From Rikenellaceae bacterium (GTDB taxonomy: Bacteria; Bacteroidota; Bacteroidia; Bacteroidales; Rikenellaceae): 64,000 nucleotides of DNA. The notes beneath the pieces are model-generated. The model worked only from the letters and a program-made list of their open reading frames with translations, was not told the DNA's origin and did not search any database. The position numbers and the translations under genes are program-made. Where the stretch lies: contig SUZN01000007.1 of NCBI GenBank assembly GCA_015059905.1, positions 103,141 to 167,140 of the forward strand, in the 5' to 3' direction. Positions 61,195 to 64,000 of this stretch are shown piece after piece (within the stretch, counting starts at the first letter, position 1; every line of letters starts with the position of its first letter).

Positions 61195-62612
61195 TGAAAA
61201 ACATAGCTACAAAGACTCTACTGCTGCTCGCAGCAGCACTTACTATTGCCTCTACGGCTGATGCACAAATCATAAAAAGAAACAAGCCCAAGAAGCTCTC
61301 TGTCAAGGCACAGCTCGCCATCGAACGTCAGCGCACCGATTCACTCTCTTCGCTTGTTGAGGAGTACCGCCAGCGCGAGAGCGACTGGCAGCGTGCGTGG
61401 CACGACGAGAATGAGGCACGCAAGGCAAAGCCTGTGAGTGAGCGCCTAACTGTGGAGTACTCCCCCTCGCAGCTCGACTCATTGTCGGCTCTGCTCAAGC
61501 AGCAGCAGGTGGATGAGACATTCCAGAAGTTCTTTGAGGAGTATGTTTGCGAGCCACAGACATTTGTCACCGACACCTCGCTCGACTCACTCTATAAGAG
61601 TCGTCTGGATGCGCTGGTGTCGCCCATACATCTGCCCTACAACGAATTGGTGCGTACAAGCATCAAGCGCTACACCGATGGTTCGGGACTTATGAGTCGT
61701 GTGCTCTCACGCGCACAGTACTACTTCCCCATCATCGAGGAGGAGCTATTGAAAGCGGGTCTGCCCGTTGAGCTCCGCGCAATGGCTATCATCGAGTCAG
61801 CCCTGCAGGCGAAGGCATACTCACGCGCTGGCGCAGCAGGTTTGTGGCAGTTTATGCCCGCAACGGCGAAGTCTTACGGTCTGGAGGTGAACTCTATGGT
61901 CGATGAGCGTTACGACCCCTACAAGGCTACAAAGGCGGCTTGTAAATATATGAAGGCGCTATATAATATGTACGACGACTGGAGTCTGGCTATCGCCGCT
62001 TATAACTGCGGTCCTGGCAATGTGAACAAAGCTCTGGCAAGAGCTGGCGGCAAGCCCGAGTCGTTCTGGGATGTATATTGGTACCTGCCTTCGGAGACTC
62101 GTGGTTATGTGCCAGCTTTCATCGCGGCAAACTATGCTTACGCCTACCACAAGGCACACAACATAACCTATGACGAGCCAGCACTGCCTATCGCGGTGGA
62201 TACAATCCATATCGACCGCCTGATGCACACAAAGCAGATTACATCGACAATCGACGTTGATAGCGCTACGATTGCGATGCTCAACCCACAATACAAGCTC
62301 AACGTAATCCCCGCAACGACAAAGACCTACACACTGGTATTGCCTGCAAACCGCATCACGGAGTTTATCTCAAAGCAGGACTCAATCTTTGCCAAGGACT
62401 CAACCTACCTTAAGGAGTACCTCAACCCTGCCGCCGTGCAGAAGAAGATGCAGGAGATGTCGGTTATCTACCACCGCGTGAAGAGTGGAGAGACATTGGG
62501 CGCCATTGCACGCAAATATCGCGTTACGACCAAGCAGATTATGACGTGGAACAGATTGAAGAATGCCAACCGCATCAGCATCGGTCAGCGCCTGAGAATT
62601 GAAAAACGATAA
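61194..62612 (+). CDS. mltD: membrane-bound-type lytic transglycosylase with LysM domain
   Basis: 472 aa, signal peptide (ASTADAQ), a Gln/Glu-rich linker, then an SLT-type (GH23) domain: YYFPIIEEELLKAGLPVELRAMAIIESALQAKAYSRAGAAGLWQFMPATAKSYGLEVN with the catalytic Glu in IIESAL, and AIAAYNCGPGNVNKAL. The C-terminus is one LysM (YHRVKSGETLGAIARKYRVTTKQIMTWN..ISIGQRLRI). Cleaves peptidoglycan to make 1,6-anhydro ends. Start overlaps the DUF5683 stop (TAATG), implying coupled translation. Confidence 0.93.
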   Translation: MKNIATKTLLLLAAALTIASTADAQIIKRNKPKKLSVKAQLAIERQRTDSLSSLVEEYRQRESDWQRAWHDENEARKAKPVSERLTVEYSPSQLDSLSALLKQQQVDETFQKFFEEYVCEPQTFVTDTSLDSLYKSRLDALVSPIHLPYNELVRTSIKRYTDGSGLMSRVLSRAQYYFPIIEEELLKAGLPVELRAMAIIESALQAKAYSRAGAAGLWQFMPATAKSYGLEVNSMVDERYDPYKATKAACKYMKALYNMYDDWSLAIAAYNCGPGNVNKALARAGGKPESFWDVYWYLPSETRGYVPAFIAANYAYAYHKAHNITYDEPALPIAVDTIHIDRLMHTKQITSTIDVDSATIAMLNPQYKLNVIPATTKTYTLVLPANRITEFISKQDSIFAKDSTYLKEYLNPAAVQKKMQEMSVIYHRVKSGETLGAIARKYRVTTKQIMTWNRLKNANRISIGQRLRIEKR

Positions 62613-62615
62613 AGA

Positions 62616-64000
62616 ATGATTTATCACGACACAGATACCATCGTAGCCCCCGCGACAGCTGTGGGTGGAGCGTTGTGCGTTATACGCTTAAGCGGTGAGG
62701 ATGCTATCACTATATGCGATAAGATTTTTCGCGGTCGCAAGCCCCTCGCAGAAGCCAAGACAGCCACGTTGCACTACGGCACCATAGTGGATGGCGACGA
62801 GTTGGTGGATGATGTTGTGGTGAGCCTGTTCCGAGTACCCCACTCCTACACAACGGAGAATACGGTTGAGATATCGGCTCACGGCTCGCGATATGTGATA
62901 AACAAGATTATATCTCTTCTGACCGCTCGTGGAGCACGCCTTGCAGAGGCGGGCGAGTTCACACGCCGCGCCTTTCTGGCAGGCAAGTTAGACCTATCGC
63001 AGGCGGAGGCTGTCGCCGACATCATCGCCTCATCGTCACACGCCTCACACGCCATCGCCTCAACGCAGATGCGCGGGGCATACTCCGACGAGTTGCGCGA
63101 GTTGCGCGACAAGCTGCTGCACATAGGCTCACTACTGGAGCTGGAGCTGGACTTCTCGGAGGAGGATGTGGAGTTTGCTGACCGAGGAGAGCTACGCGCC
63201 CTGCTCAATACCATTCTCAATAAGGTCACATCGCTGGCTGATTCTTTCGCGCTGGGAAATGCGCTGAAGGAGGGTGTTATGGTTGCCATCGCTGGTCGCC
63301 CGAATGTAGGCAAGAGCACCCTGCTGAATCGTCTTGCGGGCGAGGACAGGGCTATGGTCTCTGACATCGCAGGCACTACGCGCGACACAATAGAGGTGAC
63401 AACCAACATCGACGGTGTGCTCTACCGCTTCATCGACACCGCAGGTCTGCACACAACAGATGATAGGCTGGAGCAGATGGGCATTGAGCGTACGGAGCAA
63501 GCTCTGCGCAAGGCTCGCATAATACTCTGGATGCAGGAGTGCGAGGATAATAGTTGCGAAGATGGCTACGATTTGGGGTGCGATTTTGGGAACTTCACCC
63601 CTACGAAGGAGCAGACCGTAATCCGCATAGTGAATAAGATAGATTTGCTGAATGGCACCGCAAGGAACGCTGTTACCGCAGATTGCGACACCCCAACGAT
63701 TTATATCTCGGCAAAGAGTGGCGAGGGCGTGGAGCAGCTCATCGACGCTTTCAAGCAGACGACCAACGCCTCGGCAGCATACCAGGGCGAGGTCATCGTG
63801 TCATCCCAACGTCACTACGACGCACTGATGCAGTCACGCTCAGCACTTGAATCGGCCCTCTCGGCGCTTGACAACGGCATCAGCAGCGACCTTTTGAGCG
63901 AAGATATCCGCCAGGTTATGCACCACATCGGCACCATCACTGGCGAAATCACCACCACCGAAATTTTACAATCGATTTTTTCACGGTTTTGCATCGGAAA
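62616..64000 (+). CDS. mnmE: tRNA modification GTPase MnmE (TrmE), last codon(s) cut by the window edge
   Basis: With MnmG it modifies U34 of certain tRNAs using formyl-THF-type chemistry and GTP hydrolysis. The frame is open to the window end, so it is missing from the ORF track. 461 full codons are visible: MIYHDTDTIVAPATAVGGALCVIRLSG, the folate-binding N-domain, G1 GRPNVGKST, G2 TTRDT, G3 DTAG, G4 NKID, and the C-terminal FSRFCIG, which normally ends CIGK, so only about one codon and the stop are missing. The segment after G3 (MQECEDNSCEDGYDLGCDFGNF) is longer and more acidic than usual. ATG lies 3 nt after the mltD stop. Confidence 0.95.
   Translation, partial: MIYHDTDTIVAPATAVGGALCVIRLSGEDAITICDKIFRGRKPLAEAKTATLHYGTIVDGDELVDDVVVSLFRVPHSYTTENTVEISAHGSRYVINKIISLLTARGARLAEAGEFTRRAFLAGKLDLSQAEAVADIIASSSHASHAIASTQMRGAYSDELRELRDKLLHIGSLLELELDFSEEDVEFADRGELRALLNTILNKVTSLADSFALGNALKEGVMVAIAGRPNVGKSTLLNRLAGEDRAMVSDIAGTTRDTIEVTTNIDGVLYRFIDTAGLHTTDDRLEQMGIERTEQALRKARIILWMQECEDNSCEDGYDLGCDFGNFTPTKEQTVIRIVNKIDLLNGTARNAVTADCDTPTIYISAKSGEGVEQLIDAFKQTTNASAAYQGEVIVSSQRHYDALMQSRSALESALSALDNGISSDLLSEDIRQVMHHIGTITGEITTTEILQSIFSRFCIG

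Overview
The window is a chromosomal segment of a Bacteroidota bacterium, most likely a gut-type member of the Bacteroidales. I see the Bacteroidota promoter signature (TTTG, about 19-20 nt, TAnnTTTG) many times, SPII-type lipoproteins, and family-typical genes (DUF5683, DUF5020, OstA-like protein, C10 protease, BACON and fimbrillin-like lipoproteins, SDR-type threonine dehydrogenase). An Alistipes/Rikenellaceae-like host is a guess from overall flavour only. Most of the window is ordinary housekeeping and glycan-metabolism content on both strands; both ends cut a gene.

Layout. 0-7.3 kb (+): coaD, lpxD, two thioredoxin-fold exported proteins, an unrecognised secreted protein, ruvC, a GNAT-like protein and gcvT. 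7.3-8.1 kb: a MITE-like repeat, a tiny gene, and a rod-shaped structured RNA (6S-like candidate) with its own consensus promoter. 8.1-10.2 kb (-): groES-groEL behind what looks like a sigma-54 (-24/-12) promoter with palindromes upstream. 10.2-16.2 kb: heparinase II/III-like lyase, rhodanese lipoprotein, tRNA-His, ThuA-like protein, then a minus-strand trio (beta-barrel-like protein, phosphoesterase lipoprotein, Kdo/WaaP-type kinase). 16.4-22.4 kb: TlpA-like lipoprotein, GH88 hydrolase and the conserved bamD-rpoZ-coaBC-recN cluster. 22.6-26.4 kb (-): BACON lipoprotein, fimbrillin-like lipoprotein and C10 cysteine protease. 26.5-37.7 kb (-): a galactoside-utilisation run with two GH2 enzymes, aldose 1-epimerase, six-hairpin glycosidase, galactokinase and two sialate O-acetylesterase-type esterases, with no SusC/SusD pair. 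37.7-45.1 kb: purine permease with a Tsx-like outer-membrane protein, a Cys-rich TIM-barrel lipoprotein, NhaC antiporter, enolase and threonine dehydrogenase. 45.3-49.9 kb: cyclophilin, phosphodiester glycosidase, tRNA-Thr, a beta-propeller glycosidase and a Gfo/Idh/MocA oxidoreductase. 52.2-57.2 kb (-): OstA-like protein, SurA and a SurA-like lipoprotein (outer-membrane biogenesis). 58.4-64 kb (+): parA-parB-DUF5683-mltD-mnmE.

The most unusual stretch is 49.9-52.2 kb: a lone RepA/AAA_25-type ATPase gene bracketed by inverted arrays of a 9-nt repeat (CGTTACA / TGTAACG core). The left side is built of about 2.3 tandem units that also carry a 154-bp conserved block and REP-like palindromes; an inverted relative of that block sits 6 kb away after eno. 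This is the best candidate in the window for an undescribed element. Other points of note are the sigma-54-type groESL promoter, the 6S-like RNA, partial duplications downstream of both tRNA genes, and shared Cys clusters after the lipobox of two lipoproteins.
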